Of a DNA stretch of 64,000 bases, positions 36,949 to 45,813 are shown one piece after another; position 1 is the first letter of the stretch; every line of letters begins with the position of its first letter. The stretch comes from Candidatus Binatia bacterium. Its GTDB lineage: Bacteria > Desulfobacterota > Binatia > HRBIN30. Location of the stretch: the NCBI GenBank assembly GCA_026415395.1, contig JAOAHD010000007.1, forward strand, positions 919,972 to 983,971. Reading direction: 5' to 3'. The position numbers and the translations under genes were made by a program. Below the pieces are notes generated by a model. That model searched no databases. It was not told where the DNA came from and saw only the letters and a list, made by a program, of their open reading frames with translations.

Positions 36949-37178
36949 GTTCCGGGCGCACCGAAGGTCAGCCGAAGCCCTGGCCCAGAGGAGATGCCGT
37001 ACTTCCGCCTGCTGGACCCACCGTTCCTCGTGAGATCAAGCAGAGGTCGCCGCTCGCCACCTGGGCGCAAGGAGCGCAGACTGCTCCTGCCGCTCGAGGA
37101 GGAGCAAACTCCGCAGGCGGTGCTTACTGAGGGTTGCCGAGGGCGGTCATCCCAGCGTCGCCGCGAGGCTACGGAAAT

Positions 37179-37634
37179 TCACCGGCGACGAGCACGCCGA
37201 ACGGTCAGCACGGGGCAAGGTGCCAGCCGGACCACGCGCTCAGCGACGCTTCCTAACAACGCATGAGCCAGGCCGGTGCGGCCATGTGTGGCCATGATGA
37301 TCAGGTCGGCTTTGATGCGCTTGGCGGTATCGGCAATAACTTGCGCTGGTGAGCCGCTCTTGATCAGTGTCTGCACCTTGGCTCCCTGGTTGGCGAATTT
37401 AGTGGCGAGGTCCTGCAACTGTGCCTCGGCCGCTTTGCGTTGCTCTTCGATTAACAAGGCGAGGTTCGGGCTTGCCGCGTACATATCTGCTGGGGATGCG
37501 TAATAAATCGGTTCGATCACGTGCAGGAGTACGAGCTGGGCTTTGAAGGGGGCGGCGAAATTGCGGGCGTACTCGGCTGCGCGCAAAGAGTCCTTGGAAA
37601 AATCCACGGGCACCAAAATCTTTTTGAGTTGCAT
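37179..37634 (-). CDS. Universal stress protein (UspA family)
   Basis: 151 residues, single USP domain. KKILVPVDFSKDSLRAAEYA opens the fold. The ATP-binding signature is IIMATHGRTGLAHALLGSVAE followed by RVVRLAPCPVLTVR. USPs of this type bind ATP and respond to starvation or redox stress. The start at 37634 follows GGAGGTGGAC. It is divergent from the CoA transferase gene. Confidence 0.93.
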   Translation of the reverse strand: MQLKKILVPVDFSKDSLRAAEYARNFAAPFKAQLVLLHVIEPIYYASPADMYAASPNLALLIEEQRKAAEAQLQDLATKFANQGAKVQTLIKSGSPAQVIADTAKRIKADLIIMATHGRTGLAHALLGSVAERVVRLAPCPVLTVRRARRR

Positions 37635-37757
37635 GTCCACCTCCACGCCCCGCCATAGCACAACCGCGAATGCTGGGGACCAGGGTTGCGTTGTCTCCTG
37701 CTCTCTTCAAACGCAGGCGGAACTGTGGCAGGGTGCGAATGTGCTCGGGAGGTGCAC

Positions 37758-38966
37758 ATGCGCAAGGTGTTAGAGGGGGTTCGGCTCATCGAGGTTGCCG
37801 AGTGGTTCTTCGTTCCTGGCGCGGGGACGGTTCTGGCCGATTGGGGAGTCGATGTCATCAAGATCGAGCACCCAGTGCGTGGCGACCCTCTGCGCGGCTT
37901 GATCCACTCTGGTATGGTTCCCGGTGCGAGCGGCCTCAACTTCTTCATTGAAAACGGCAGCCGCAACAAGCGCAGTGTAGGCCTCGATTTAAACAGTGAA
38001 CGAGGCCGCGAGGTGCTGTATCGCCTGGTGGAAAAGGCGGACGTCTTTTTGACCAACTTTTTGCCCGCAGCACGCCGTCGGCTAAAGATCGACGTCGACG
38101 ATCTCCGTCGGATCAATCCCAAGCTGATTTATGCGCGCGGCACTGGGCAGGGCCCGCTCGGCCCCGAGGGCGAGCGCGGCGGGTTCGATGCTGGATCGTT
38201 TTGGTGTCGCGGCAGTGTGGCGCACATGCTGACGGAGCCCGGCAAGCCGCCGGTCATGCAGCGTGCCGCGTTCGGCGACACGATCGGGGCCACCTTCATC
38301 GCTGGCGGGATCGCTGCTGCCTTGTATCACCGGGAGAAGACAGGAGAGCCTACGGTTGTGGACGTTTCGTTATTGGGCACCGCAGTCTGGTTGATGGCCC
38401 CGGACATTTTGGCCGCGCGCGCCTTGGGCCGGGAGCTGCCCCACGGCGATCGAAGTCGCGCCCCAAACCCGTTGATGAACACCTACCTTTGCCAGGACGG
38501 GAAGTGGCTCATGCTCATGATGCTCACCCCTATCCGGCATTGGGAGGAATTTTGCAAGGCGATCGAACGGCTCGATTTGTTGGAAAGATACCCCCTTCCG
38601 CGGTGGGTGGATGAATCCGTGCGCCAAGAACTCGTGCGGGAGCTCGACCGTCACTTCGCCACGCGTCCACGCGCTGCTTGGATCGAGCGGCTGTTGCAGT
38701 TTGACACCTTACACGCCCCGGTGCAGACGCCCTTGGAGGTGCTCGAAGATCCGCAGGTCAAGGCAAATGGCTACCTGGTGGATTACGTGCATCCGCAGCA
38801 CGGCCCATTTCAGGTCGTCTCGAGCCCGGTCCAATTTGATCAGGAGCCGACCGAGGTCCGTCGCGTAGCTCCGGAGATGGGGCAAGACACCGAAGAGGTT
38901 TTGCTGGAGCACGGCTACTCTTGGGAGGACATCGCTCGCTTGAAGGAGACACAGGTCATTCCTTGA
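37758..38966 (+). CDS. CaiB/BaiF family (class III) CoA transferase
   Basis: 402 residues, normal for family III. It moves CoA between carboxylic acids through an aspartyl anhydride. Motifs: VRLIEVAEWFFVPGAGTVLADWGVDVIKIEHP at the N terminus (quoted in parts: LADWGVDVIKIEHP), SRNKRSVGLDLNSERG, and FDAGSFWCRGS with the likely nucleophilic Asp. The start at 37758 follows GGGAGGTGCAC. It overlaps the HAD hydrolase gene downstream. Substrate unknown; acyl-CoA turnover fits the thiolase and carboxylase elsewhere in the window. Confidence 0.92.
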   Translation: MRKVLEGVRLIEVAEWFFVPGAGTVLADWGVDVIKIEHPVRGDPLRGLIHSGMVPGASGLNFFIENGSRNKRSVGLDLNSERGREVLYRLVEKADVFLTNFLPAARRRLKIDVDDLRRINPKLIYARGTGQGPLGPEGERGGFDAGSFWCRGSVAHMLTEPGKPPVMQRAAFGDTIGATFIAGGIAAALYHREKTGEPTVVDVSLLGTAVWLMAPDILAARALGRELPHGDRSRAPNPLMNTYLCQDGKWLMLMMLTPIRHWEEFCKAIERLDLLERYPLPRWVDESVRQELVRELDRHFATRPRAAWIERLLQFDTLHAPVQTPLEVLEDPQVKANGYLVDYVHPQHGPFQVVSSPVQFDQEPTEVRRVAPEMGQDTEEVLLEHGYSWEDIARLKETQVIP

Positions 38967-39739
38967 GTTTGCGTGGAGGCGGACTGCGGATTCGAGCCGT
39001 CACGTTCGACGCCGCCGGCACATTGATCGAGCCGAGCGAACCGGTGGGGGAGACATACGCCCGGATCGCGCGCGCGTGCGGTCTCGCGGTCGATGCGGAG
39101 CTTTTGGAGACGCGCTTTCGCGAAGCCTATGGCAGCGCTCCACCATTGTGTTTTCCCCGCCTTCCACAGGCAGAACTCGCGCAAGCCGAGCGGCGTTGGT
39201 GGCGCGACATTGTCGGCCGTGTGTTCGCCGACTTCCCTGCCGCCAAAGTGGACGTTGTCTTCGAGCGCTTGTTTTCCCACTACGCACAAGGAGCCGCTTG
39301 GCACGTGTTCCCTGACGTCTGGCCCACGCTGCAGGCCCTTCAGGAGCGGGGCGCCGTCCTCGGCATTGTTTCCAACTTCGATAGTCGCCTATTCAACGTA
39401 TGCGCGGAACTGGGCTTGGAGCCCGTGTTCCGCACAATTGTGGTGTCGTCACGGGTGGGCTTTGCCAAACCGAACCCCGGGATCTTCCGCCGGGCATTGA
39501 ACGAACTTGGAGCCCGTGCCGAGGAGAGCTTGCATGTCGGTGACTCCTGGGGTGACGACGTCGGTGGTGCGGAGGCTGCCCGGATGTGGGCCCTCTGCGT
39601 GGATCGTACGCGCCCTGCGCGCGGACAATGGATCGACGATTTGCGGGCCGTGATCCCGTGGCTGGATCAGTTTGAGTACGGTAGTCGGCGCGCCATTACT
39701 GAGCCCATGCCTGCGCCACGCACGGATCGTGCTAAATAG
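38963..39739 (+). CDS. HAD-IA family hydrolase
   Basis: About 258 residues. Motif I is VTFDAAGTLIEPSEP, with Ala in the usual second Asp place; motif II is GIVSNFDS; motif III is GFAKPNPGIFRRAL; motif IV is HVGDSWGDDVGGA. The layout is close to the HDHD3 group of phosphatases or dehalogenases. The start is uncertain. No good ATG is near; a TTG at 38963 overlaps the CoA transferase stop, and a CTG near 38985 follows GGAGGCGGA. The coordinate given is the TTG choice. Substrate unknown. Confidence 0.8.
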   Translation: MSLRGGGLRIRAVTFDAAGTLIEPSEPVGETYARIARACGLAVDAELLETRFREAYGSAPPLCFPRLPQAELAQAERRWWRDIVGRVFADFPAAKVDVVFERLFSHYAQGAAWHVFPDVWPTLQALQERGAVLGIVSNFDSRLFNVCAELGLEPVFRTIVVSSRVGFAKPNPGIFRRALNELGARAEESLHVGDSWGDDVGGAEAARMWALCVDRTRPARGQWIDDLRAVIPWLDQFEYGSRRAITEPMPAPRTDRAK

Positions 39740-39746
39740 CTCGTCG

Positions 39747-40526
39747 ATGAGCTTAGACCGTGTACGAATCATCCTAGTGCGTCCCGCGGGGGCTGCCAAT
39801 GTGGGTGCAGTGGCGCGGGCGATGAAGAACATGGGCCTGAGCCAACTCGTGCTCGTGCAGCCGCGTTTTCGCAATCGGTTTTGGGTGCGAGCGATGGCGG
39901 TGCACGCAGGCGACATTGTGGAGCAGATGCGCGTGGTGAGCGACCTGGCGGAGGCGGTGGGGGAGTGCGGGTTGGTGGTTGGGACGACCTGCCGGGCTGG
40001 CCTCTACCGAACGCCCACCGGAACAGCCCGGGAGCTGGCCGGACAGATCGTGAGCTGTGCCCAAAACAACCTAGTCGGGCTGGTGTTCGGACCCGAAGAT
40101 CATGGTCTTCCGAATGAAGACATCAAACTGTGCCACCGCTTGCTCACGATCCCGGCAAGCCCAGCCTATCCATCGCTCAACTTGGCGCAAGCAGTGATGG
40201 TCGTCTGTTACGAGTTGTTTCTTGCCGCACAGGAGGGGCGAAGTGTAGAGCCGGCGCTTCAGCTCGCCCCCGCGCGCGATGTCGAGTTCATGTTCCAGCG
40301 ACTGCGTGCGGCGCTACTACGCATTGGCTATTTGCACCCCCAAAATCCCGATCACATTTTGTTTGCCTTCCGCCGCATCCTCGGCCGGGCGGGTTTGGAA
40401 GCACGGGACGTCAAAATCCTTCTCGGGTTGGCGCGGCAGATTGAATGGTACGGTGCGGGGGGCTGGAAGGTGCGAAAAGGCGCACAGGATCAGGGGGCGC
40501 GTGCGCACTCGGGTGACAACAGTTGA
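39747..40526 (+). CDS. trmJ: tRNA 2'-O-methyltransferase, TrmJ-like (SpoU family)
   Basis: 259 residues. SPOUT fold with motif 1 RPAGAANVGAVARAMKNMGL, motif 2 GLVFGPEDHGLPNEDI and motif 3 IPASPAYPSLNLAQAVMVV. TrmJ adds 2'-O-methyl to nucleotide 32 of tRNAs. The C-terminal extension of about 85 residues (FMFQRLRAALLRIGYLH) fits the bacterial TrmJ form. The start at 39747 lacks a strong ribosome binding site; a GTG shortly upstream is possible. It follows the HAD gene by seven bases. Confidence 0.9.
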   Translation: MSLDRVRIILVRPAGAANVGAVARAMKNMGLSQLVLVQPRFRNRFWVRAMAVHAGDIVEQMRVVSDLAEAVGECGLVVGTTCRAGLYRTPTGTARELAGQIVSCAQNNLVGLVFGPEDHGLPNEDIKLCHRLLTIPASPAYPSLNLAQAVMVVCYELFLAAQEGRSVEPALQLAPARDVEFMFQRLRAALLRIGYLHPQNPDHILFAFRRILGRAGLEARDVKILLGLARQIEWYGAGGWKVRKGAQDQGARAHSGDNS

Positions 40527-40545
40527 GTCAGAGGGGCTAGCGATC

Positions 40546-40758
40546 ATGGCCACGATCATTCCGTTTCAGCAACTAATCGAACGACGGGCGCGCCAGCAAG
40601 CACGCGGGGTGCACGAAGAATGCGTGAGAATTCTCCGGTGCAATTGCGCGTTTGCTCGGCAGATGTGTGAAGTCGCCGTGGGCTTTGAGCAAGACGTGTG
40701 GCGCCGGCGGGTTGCCGTCCTCGACGGACTGCTGCGCTACGCCGAGCGTTGGTTATGA
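40546..40758 (+). CDS. Small hypothetical protein, 70 residues, coupled to the M48 protease
   Basis: Seventy residues, no signal peptide, mostly helical and basic. Three cysteines occur in a short span (EECVRILRCNCAFARQMCEV gives four in 20). The stop overlaps the ATG of the protease gene as ATGA, so translation is coupled. Start ATG follows a weak GAGGGG. I do not recognise it. A regulatory or adaptor role for the next gene is speculation. Confidence 0.6.
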   Translation: MATIIPFQQLIERRARQQARGVHEECVRILRCNCAFARQMCEVAVGFEQDVWRRRVAVLDGLLRYAERWL

Positions 40759-42128
40759 GGTGGAGCTCCGCACAGACTCGTTTTGCGGTCGTTGCTGTGT
40801 GTGCCGTCGGGAGCTTGGGGGGCGCAGTGAGAGTTGGGGCGTGGGACACGGGCGAGGAGATTCGTCTCGCCCGGCGGTTCGAGTTGCAAGCTCGGGCTCG
40901 GCTGCCGCTGGTTTCGGACGTCGAGGCACTCGAGTACGTGAGCCGAATCGGTGGGCGCATTGTGGCTAGTTTGGGGCCGCAACCGATTTCTTACCGGTTT
41001 TACGTGACCCGCGATGCGCGGGTGAACGCGTTCGCGGTACCGGGAGGGGTCATTTACGTCAACGCGGGCCTGCTGCTACGCGCCGAGTCGGACGACGAAG
41101 TGGCTGGCGTTCTCGGCCATGAAATCGCGCACGTTCACGCGCACCATTTGGCACGCCAGCAGGAGGCAACCCAGATTCTTAACTATACTTCATTGCTGGG
41201 CATATTGTTGTCGACGGTGCAGCCCGCCGTCGGTGCTGGAGCCGTCGCCCTGCAGGCGGCAACGCAACTCCGTTACCAACGCGAGTTCGAGCAAGAGGCA
41301 GATTACCAAGGTGCCCGTTTTATGAAGCAGGCAGGGTTCAACCCCCGCGGCATGCTGCAGTTTTTCCGAAAGTTGTCGGAGGACCAGCGTGGGTCGGCAG
41401 CAGTGGCGACGCCGTATTTGCTGTCGCATCCGCTGACAGAAACGCGCCTCGCGAATCTCGAGGCGCTGCTCAAAGAGCATGGCTGGGAGGGCACATCTCA
41501 GAGCTCGCCGAATCTGTTACTTGCCCGCGTGCAGGTTCGATTGCGGACATTGCTAGAGCCCGCGGCGGACGTTGTGGAGCAATACCGGCGGCGCGCTGCG
41601 GAGAAACCTGAGGACGCCGCGAGCCAGTACCTGTGGGGGCTGGCATTGCTGTTCGCTGGACAGCCCGACCTGGCCATGACGGCCTTCGAGAAAGCACGGG
41701 AGCTCGGATTGACCAATGGAGAGCGAGAAATTGGTCGCGCTTGGCTCGCGCGCCGCGATCCAGCCAAGGCAGCCCAGTGGCTACTGCAGGCGGTGGAAAA
41801 GGATCCGCAAGATGCCGTCGCGCATTACGAGCTCGCGCAAGCGCTGCGCGCATTGGGGGAAGATGGGTCGGCGGAGCATGCTTTAGAGCGAGCGGTCGCC
41901 CTGGTGCCGAACTTCGAGGAGGCGACACAAGCATTGGGAACGCTAGCTGGAAGGCGAGGCGAGGAAGCGAAAGGCCTGTATTACCTTGGCCGAGCAGCTT
42001 ACTTGCGCGGTGACCTGGAGCAGGCGGTCAGTTACTGGGAGAGGGCCTTGCCACTGTGGCCAGGGGATAGCGAGCGCGGTGCGGAAATTCGTGAGGCATT
42101 GGCCGAGATGCGTACCTTGCGTCGTTAG
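40755..42128 (+). CDS. M48 family metalloprotease with TPR repeats (BepA-like)
   Basis: 457 residues. A signal peptide (about residues 8-28) exports it to the periplasm. The zinc site is HEIAHVHAHH, with the third ligand Glu probably in EFEQEADYQGARFM. Three or more TPR-like helical pairs fill the C-terminal 180 residues (QYLWGLALLFAGQPDLAMTA; AVAHYELAQALRALGEDGSA). This matches BepA, an outer-membrane protein quality-control protease and chaperone. The start at 40755 overlaps the 70-residue gene. Confidence 0.92.
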   Translation: MRWSSAQTRFAVVAVCAVGSLGGAVRVGAWDTGEEIRLARRFELQARARLPLVSDVEALEYVSRIGGRIVASLGPQPISYRFYVTRDARVNAFAVPGGVIYVNAGLLLRAESDDEVAGVLGHEIAHVHAHHLARQQEATQILNYTSLLGILLSTVQPAVGAGAVALQAATQLRYQREFEQEADYQGARFMKQAGFNPRGMLQFFRKLSEDQRGSAAVATPYLLSHPLTETRLANLEALLKEHGWEGTSQSSPNLLLARVQVRLRTLLEPAADVVEQYRRRAAEKPEDAASQYLWGLALLFAGQPDLAMTAFEKARELGLTNGEREIGRAWLARRDPAKAAQWLLQAVEKDPQDAVAHYELAQALRALGEDGSAEHALERAVALVPNFEEATQALGTLAGRRGEEAKGLYYLGRAAYLRGDLEQAVSYWERALPLWPGDSERGAEIREALAEMRTLRR

Positions 42129-42216
42129 CGAGTCCTTTCCCACCCCCCTTCCTTGACTGAGCGATGCCCCGTTGGCAGCAGCTTTAGAGAACTGATTTTG
42201 GGAGGTTGCCCATTTC

Positions 42217-43356
42217 ATGAGAGAAGCCTTGATTATCGATGCCTGTCGAACACCGCGCGGGCGGCGCAAGGGAAGCCTGGCGGAGGTCCATCCGATTGAC
42301 CTGTTGTGCGTTCCTCTGCGAGCGCTCGTGGAGCGCAACCAACTCGATCCCCACCACATCGACGATGTGGTGATCGGTTGTGTTACGGAAACGGGCGAGC
42401 AAGGCACGAACATCGCCCGGGGCACCGTGCTCGCGGCTGGCTGGCCGGTAGATATCCCGGCGGTGACGCTCAACCGCTTTTGCGGCTCCGGACAGCAAGC
42501 CGTGAATTTTGCGGCGATGGCCGTGCGCTCGGGTGCGCAGGACTTGGTTGTTGCAGGTGGCGTGGAAAGCATGACCCGTGTGCCCATGGGCTCCGACATG
42601 GGGCCGTTACCTGCGTCGTTGCTCGACAAGTACAATCTAATCCCGCAGGGCTTGTCGGCCGAGTTGGTTGCTGACAAGTGGAACTTGAGCCGCGAAGAAC
42701 TCGACGAATTTGCTTTAGGTAGTCAGCAGAAAGCGTGGCGGGCCATCCAAGAGGGACGGTTCAAAAAAAGCATTGTCCCTGTACCGGTGAGCCAAAACGG
42801 AGAGTCCCGCTTGTTCGACACCGACGAGCATGTGCGCCCGCAATCGACCTTAGAGGGCTTGCTTGCGCTGCAACCGAGCTTCAAACCCGGTGGGAAGATC
42901 ACGGCGGGCAACTCGAGCGGGATCGTCGACGGTGCTGCGGCTGTACTCATTGCATCGGAAAAGAAGGCGCAGGAACTGGGGCTGCGCCCGCGGGCTCGCA
43001 TCGTGGAACAAATGATTGTGGGTTCCGACCCGATCTTGATGCTCACCGGGCCGATCCCGGCGACAAAAAAGGTGTTGGCCAAGGCGGGTATGAAGATCGA
43101 CGACATCGATCTGATCGAGATCAATGAGGCATTTGCCTCGGTGCCTTTGTGTGTGATGCGGGAGACGGGGATGGACCCCGAAAAGGTCAACGTGAACGGT
43201 GGCGCCATCGCTTTGGGGCATCCATTGGGAGCCACAGGCGCGATGTTGATCGGCACGGTGCTCGATGAACTCGAGCGTCAAAACAAGCGTTTCGGGCTCG
43301 TGACCATGTGCATCGGCATGGGCATGGGCATTGCCACGATCATTGAGCGTGTGTGA
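42217..43356 (+). CDS. Acetyl-CoA C-acyltransferase (thiolase)
   Basis: 379 residues. The acyl-accepting Cys is C89 in NRFCGSGQQAVNFAA. The His base is in NGGAIALGHPLGATGAM. The second Cys is in CIGMGMG, where the family usually has CIGGGQG. It condenses or cleaves 3-ketoacyl-CoA, in beta-oxidation or in acetoacetyl-CoA formation. The start at 42217 follows TTTTGGGAGGTTGCCCATTTC. It stands alone after the protease gene and is followed by a hairpin. Confidence 0.93.
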   Translation: MREALIIDACRTPRGRRKGSLAEVHPIDLLCVPLRALVERNQLDPHHIDDVVIGCVTETGEQGTNIARGTVLAAGWPVDIPAVTLNRFCGSGQQAVNFAAMAVRSGAQDLVVAGGVESMTRVPMGSDMGPLPASLLDKYNLIPQGLSAELVADKWNLSREELDEFALGSQQKAWRAIQEGRFKKSIVPVPVSQNGESRLFDTDEHVRPQSTLEGLLALQPSFKPGGKITAGNSSGIVDGAAAVLIASEKKAQELGLRPRARIVEQMIVGSDPILMLTGPIPATKKVLAKAGMKIDDIDLIEINEAFASVPLCVMRETGMDPEKVNVNGGAIALGHPLGATGAMLIGTVLDELERQNKRFGLVTMCIGMGMGIATIIERV

Positions 43357-43379
43357 CCAGTCTCTGCCAAAAGACTGGT
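43356..43379 (+). terminator. Hairpin after the thiolase gene
   Basis: A perfect 8-bp stem, ACCAGTCT (43356-43363) and AGACTGGT (43372-43379), follows the stop. No T-run follows, so termination by this element alone is not sure. Confidence 0.45.
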
Positions 43380-43671
43380 GAACCGAGGAGATTGGGTGCG
43401 GGCTGAACGGTGGTTCCCTCAAAGCGCGGGCGCGGGTCGTTCCGAAGGCCGCCCGCTTCCGCACCAGCGGGTCAGGAAGAACTTTCGTAGCCTTCCTCGT
43501 TTACCGAAGAACGCCGCGCGATTCATGTGCTGCCATACGGCCCACCCGAGGCTTTCTGAGTCGGGCGCGGAGAGAGGAAGCAGGTAAATAAACCGGCCGG
43601 AACCGCAGTGTTCGCGTGGTCCCGGCGGAAAATTTTGCGAAGAAGCTGACCCGGAGACCGCACGCTGACAG
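43380..43671. other. 292-bp gap with no recognisable gene
   Basis: This lies between the convergent thiolase and patatin genes. A short minus-strand frame has no motif or ribosome binding site. I see no tRNA, repeat or terminator beyond the hairpin already listed. Confidence 0.5.
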
Positions 43672-45015
43672 CTAGGCGACATGAAGCTGGCGCCGTGGCG
43701 ACTCTTCGGTAAGGACCGGAGAGGCTTCTTCCTCGCCCGCCTCCCGAATGCGCTCGACTCCTGCGCGCACCTGCTTGCGCGTCATCGAGATGCCGTAGCT
43801 GGCAAGAATTTGCTTGATGAGATCGTAGTTGTGCTCAATGGACTCGCTAACGGAAATGTACCCATGGTTCGCGGCCGCCACTCGTTGCCAGAAGGCAAGT
43901 GCGCTGAGCTCGAAGAAGTGCAGGTCGGTCTCCTGCGGTTCGATCACCACGATGTCTCCGCGGAAGTTGGGGTCGTCCTGATATTGCCGCAGCCCGTACT
44001 GCAGGCGTGAGTGGAGTAGCGTGCGGAACACTTGGTTGATGACGGTAAACAAACCCATATCCGCCAGAGGCTTTCCCTCCATGCGGTACGTACCGTTCTC
44101 GCGGATGCGGCGCACGCGGTTGTTGAACGGGCGGAAGGGGTTGTAGCAAATCACCAAGTCCGCCCCATGCTCAATGGCAACATCGATGTTCGCCGTGCGG
44201 CGTACCCCACCGTCGACGTAGTCCACTCCCCGGATGCGAGCGGGCTTATAGAATCCGGGCAATGCCGTAGAGGCTTGCACTGCCTCGGAGATCGTCAAAG
44301 ACGTATCTTCATCATGCCCGAACACCACCCGCTCGGCGGTGTCCAGATTCATGGCGCTGATGTAGAGTTCTTTGCCGGTCCGCCGATAGAGCCCCACGAA
44401 ATCATTCGGCATACCGGCAGCTTCGAAGTTGCGCCGCAAGTAGCGCTCAATCGGGCTGTTATCGAACAACCCCGAGGGTAGGTAATCGAGCGGGGAGGGA
44501 AGTCCGCGCTGTTTGGCCAGTAGGGTGCCAATCGGGGCTAGTGCCGCTTGTAGATTTTTCACCGATGGTTTTTTCCATACCCGATCAAGGGAGTCCTCGA
44601 GTTCAAGTTTGAGGCGCGGCAAGGAGCGCAATACGTCAGCCAGCAGATTCGGGAGGTAGCAGGCCACATCGAGTGCAAATTGCGCGGGCTTGCTGAGGAA
44701 CTCGCGCAAATTTGGGTAGTAAAAGTCCCACGCTTGCAGCGGGCTAAAGTGCTCCGACTCCCCTGCGAGACTGCGCATCATCTCCGCTGGGCTCACCCCC
44801 GCAGCCAAAGGTGCGGAGAGCACAGCACCAGCACTCAGGCCAACGTAGGTGTCAAAGTCGGTCGTCTTCCGGTTTACAAGGAAGTCATCCAGGGCTTTGA
44901 GCCCGCCCAGCTTGAACCCGCCCCCAGTGACAGCCCCTCCTGCTAGAACCAGGGCCACCTTGGCCTTACGCTTGCGTTCGCTGAGATTGCTTTTTTGAAC
45001 AATGGTGATTCCCAT
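43672..45015 (-). CDS. Patatin-like phospholipase
   Basis: 447 residues. The oxyanion loop is LVLAGGAVTGGGFKLGGLKAL, the nucleophile Ser is in GLSAGAVLS (GxSxG), and the catalytic Asp is in VDYVDGGVRRT (DGG). No signal peptide is visible. The C-terminal 200 residues extend beyond the core. Such proteins are lipid acyl hydrolases. I start at 45015, where GAGG lies five bases before the ATG. A longer upstream frame starts with TTG. It follows murU by about 60 bp on the same strand. Confidence 0.9.
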   Translation of the reverse strand: MGITIVQKSNLSERKRKAKVALVLAGGAVTGGGFKLGGLKALDDFLVNRKTTDFDTYVGLSAGAVLSAPLAAGVSPAEMMRSLAGESEHFSPLQAWDFYYPNLREFLSKPAQFALDVACYLPNLLADVLRSLPRLKLELEDSLDRVWKKPSVKNLQAALAPIGTLLAKQRGLPSPLDYLPSGLFDNSPIERYLRRNFEAAGMPNDFVGLYRRTGKELYISAMNLDTAERVVFGHDEDTSLTISEAVQASTALPGFYKPARIRGVDYVDGGVRRTANIDVAIEHGADLVICYNPFRPFNNRVRRIRENGTYRMEGKPLADMGLFTVINQVFRTLLHSRLQYGLRQYQDDPNFRGDIVVIEPQETDLHFFELSALAFWQRVAAANHGYISVSESIEHNYDLIKQILASYGISMTRKQVRAGVERIREAGEEEASPVLTEESPRRQLHVA

Positions 45016-45075
45016 GAAACCTCGCTGTTCTTTAGGCAACAGCAATGCAAAACTTCGGCCTCGCCATCTGGTGTG

Positions 45076-45810
45076 TCAAGACGGGGGCAATCCGGCGCGG
45101 CGCGCGGCGATTTCGCGGCAGCCAATCTCAAAGTCTTCGTGAGTATCGAGAACCCGCCAGTAGCCAGTGTGCTCCTTGGCAAACACCGGTTTGTTCTCCG
45201 CAAGTAGGTGGGGTAGGACGTCGCGGGTGAGGCTGTAAATGCCCGAAGGCAAAAACTCGAAGATTTCTGGGCTACACACCATGACGCTAGCGTAAAAGTA
45301 GCGTTGACAGCGGCGCGCAAGGTCGGGAGCAGGTGTATGGCCCAAAATGCCGCGCACCCGCCCATCGGCATCCACGCGTACGTCGTCCTTACGGCGACCC
45401 GTTGGGTCGGGCCGCACCCACAGAGTCGTGAGTGCAGAGGAGCGGTGGTGGAAGTCAATGAGGCTACGGAGATCGCCTTCGAGGTAGACGTCAGCGTTCA
45501 CGACAACGAAGGGTTGCCCACAGAGGTACTCTCGAGCCGCTGCGATGCCTCCACCTGTGTCCAGGAGTTGGGGCTCGACGGAATAGAAAATCTTCACTCC
45601 GTACCTCTCACCGTTGCCGAGAAGCGCCCGAATTTGGTCGCCTAAATAGTGCAGGTTAATGACGACCTCGTGGATGCCCGCGCCCGCAACCAGCTCGAGC
45701 GCGTATGCGATCATGGGGCGGCCGGCAACCTCGAGGAGCGGTTTAGGCACTTTTTCGGTGAGGGGGCGAAGCCGCGTGCCGAATCCCGCGGCGAGAATCA
45801 TGGCGCGCAT
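45076..45810 (-). CDS. murU: N-acetylmuramate 1-phosphate uridylyltransferase (MurU-like)
   Basis: 244 residues. The N-terminal GFGTRLRPLTEKVPKP motif is the nucleotidyltransferase signature, with the rest of the Rossmann-like fold (VVNADVYLEGDLRSLIDFHH). MurU joins UTP and MurNAc-1-phosphate to UDP-MurNAc, so recycled MurNAc skips the fosfomycin-sensitive MurA/MurB steps. The name depends on the partner gene directly upstream, three bases away, which encodes an AmgK-like kinase. On sequence alone mannose- or glucose-1-phosphate nucleotidyltransferase would be possible. Confidence 0.85.
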   Translation of the reverse strand: MRAMILAAGFGTRLRPLTEKVPKPLLEVAGRPMIAYALELVAGAGIHEVVINLHYLGDQIRALLGNGERYGVKIFYSVEPQLLDTGGGIAAAREYLCGQPFVVVNADVYLEGDLRSLIDFHHRSSALTTLWVRPDPTGRRKDDVRVDADGRVRGILGHTPAPDLARRCQRYFYASVMVCSPEIFEFLPSGIYSLTRDVLPHLLAENKPVFAKEHTGYWRVLDTHEDFEIGCREIAARRAGLPPS

Positions 45811-45813
45811 AGT

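Noticed and set aside
36949-37178. A 90-codon Arg-rich frame between the thiamine-binding gene and the USP gene
   Set aside because: Its ATG directly abuts the ribosome binding-like sequence, its composition is random-looking, and it runs into the USP gene on the other strand.
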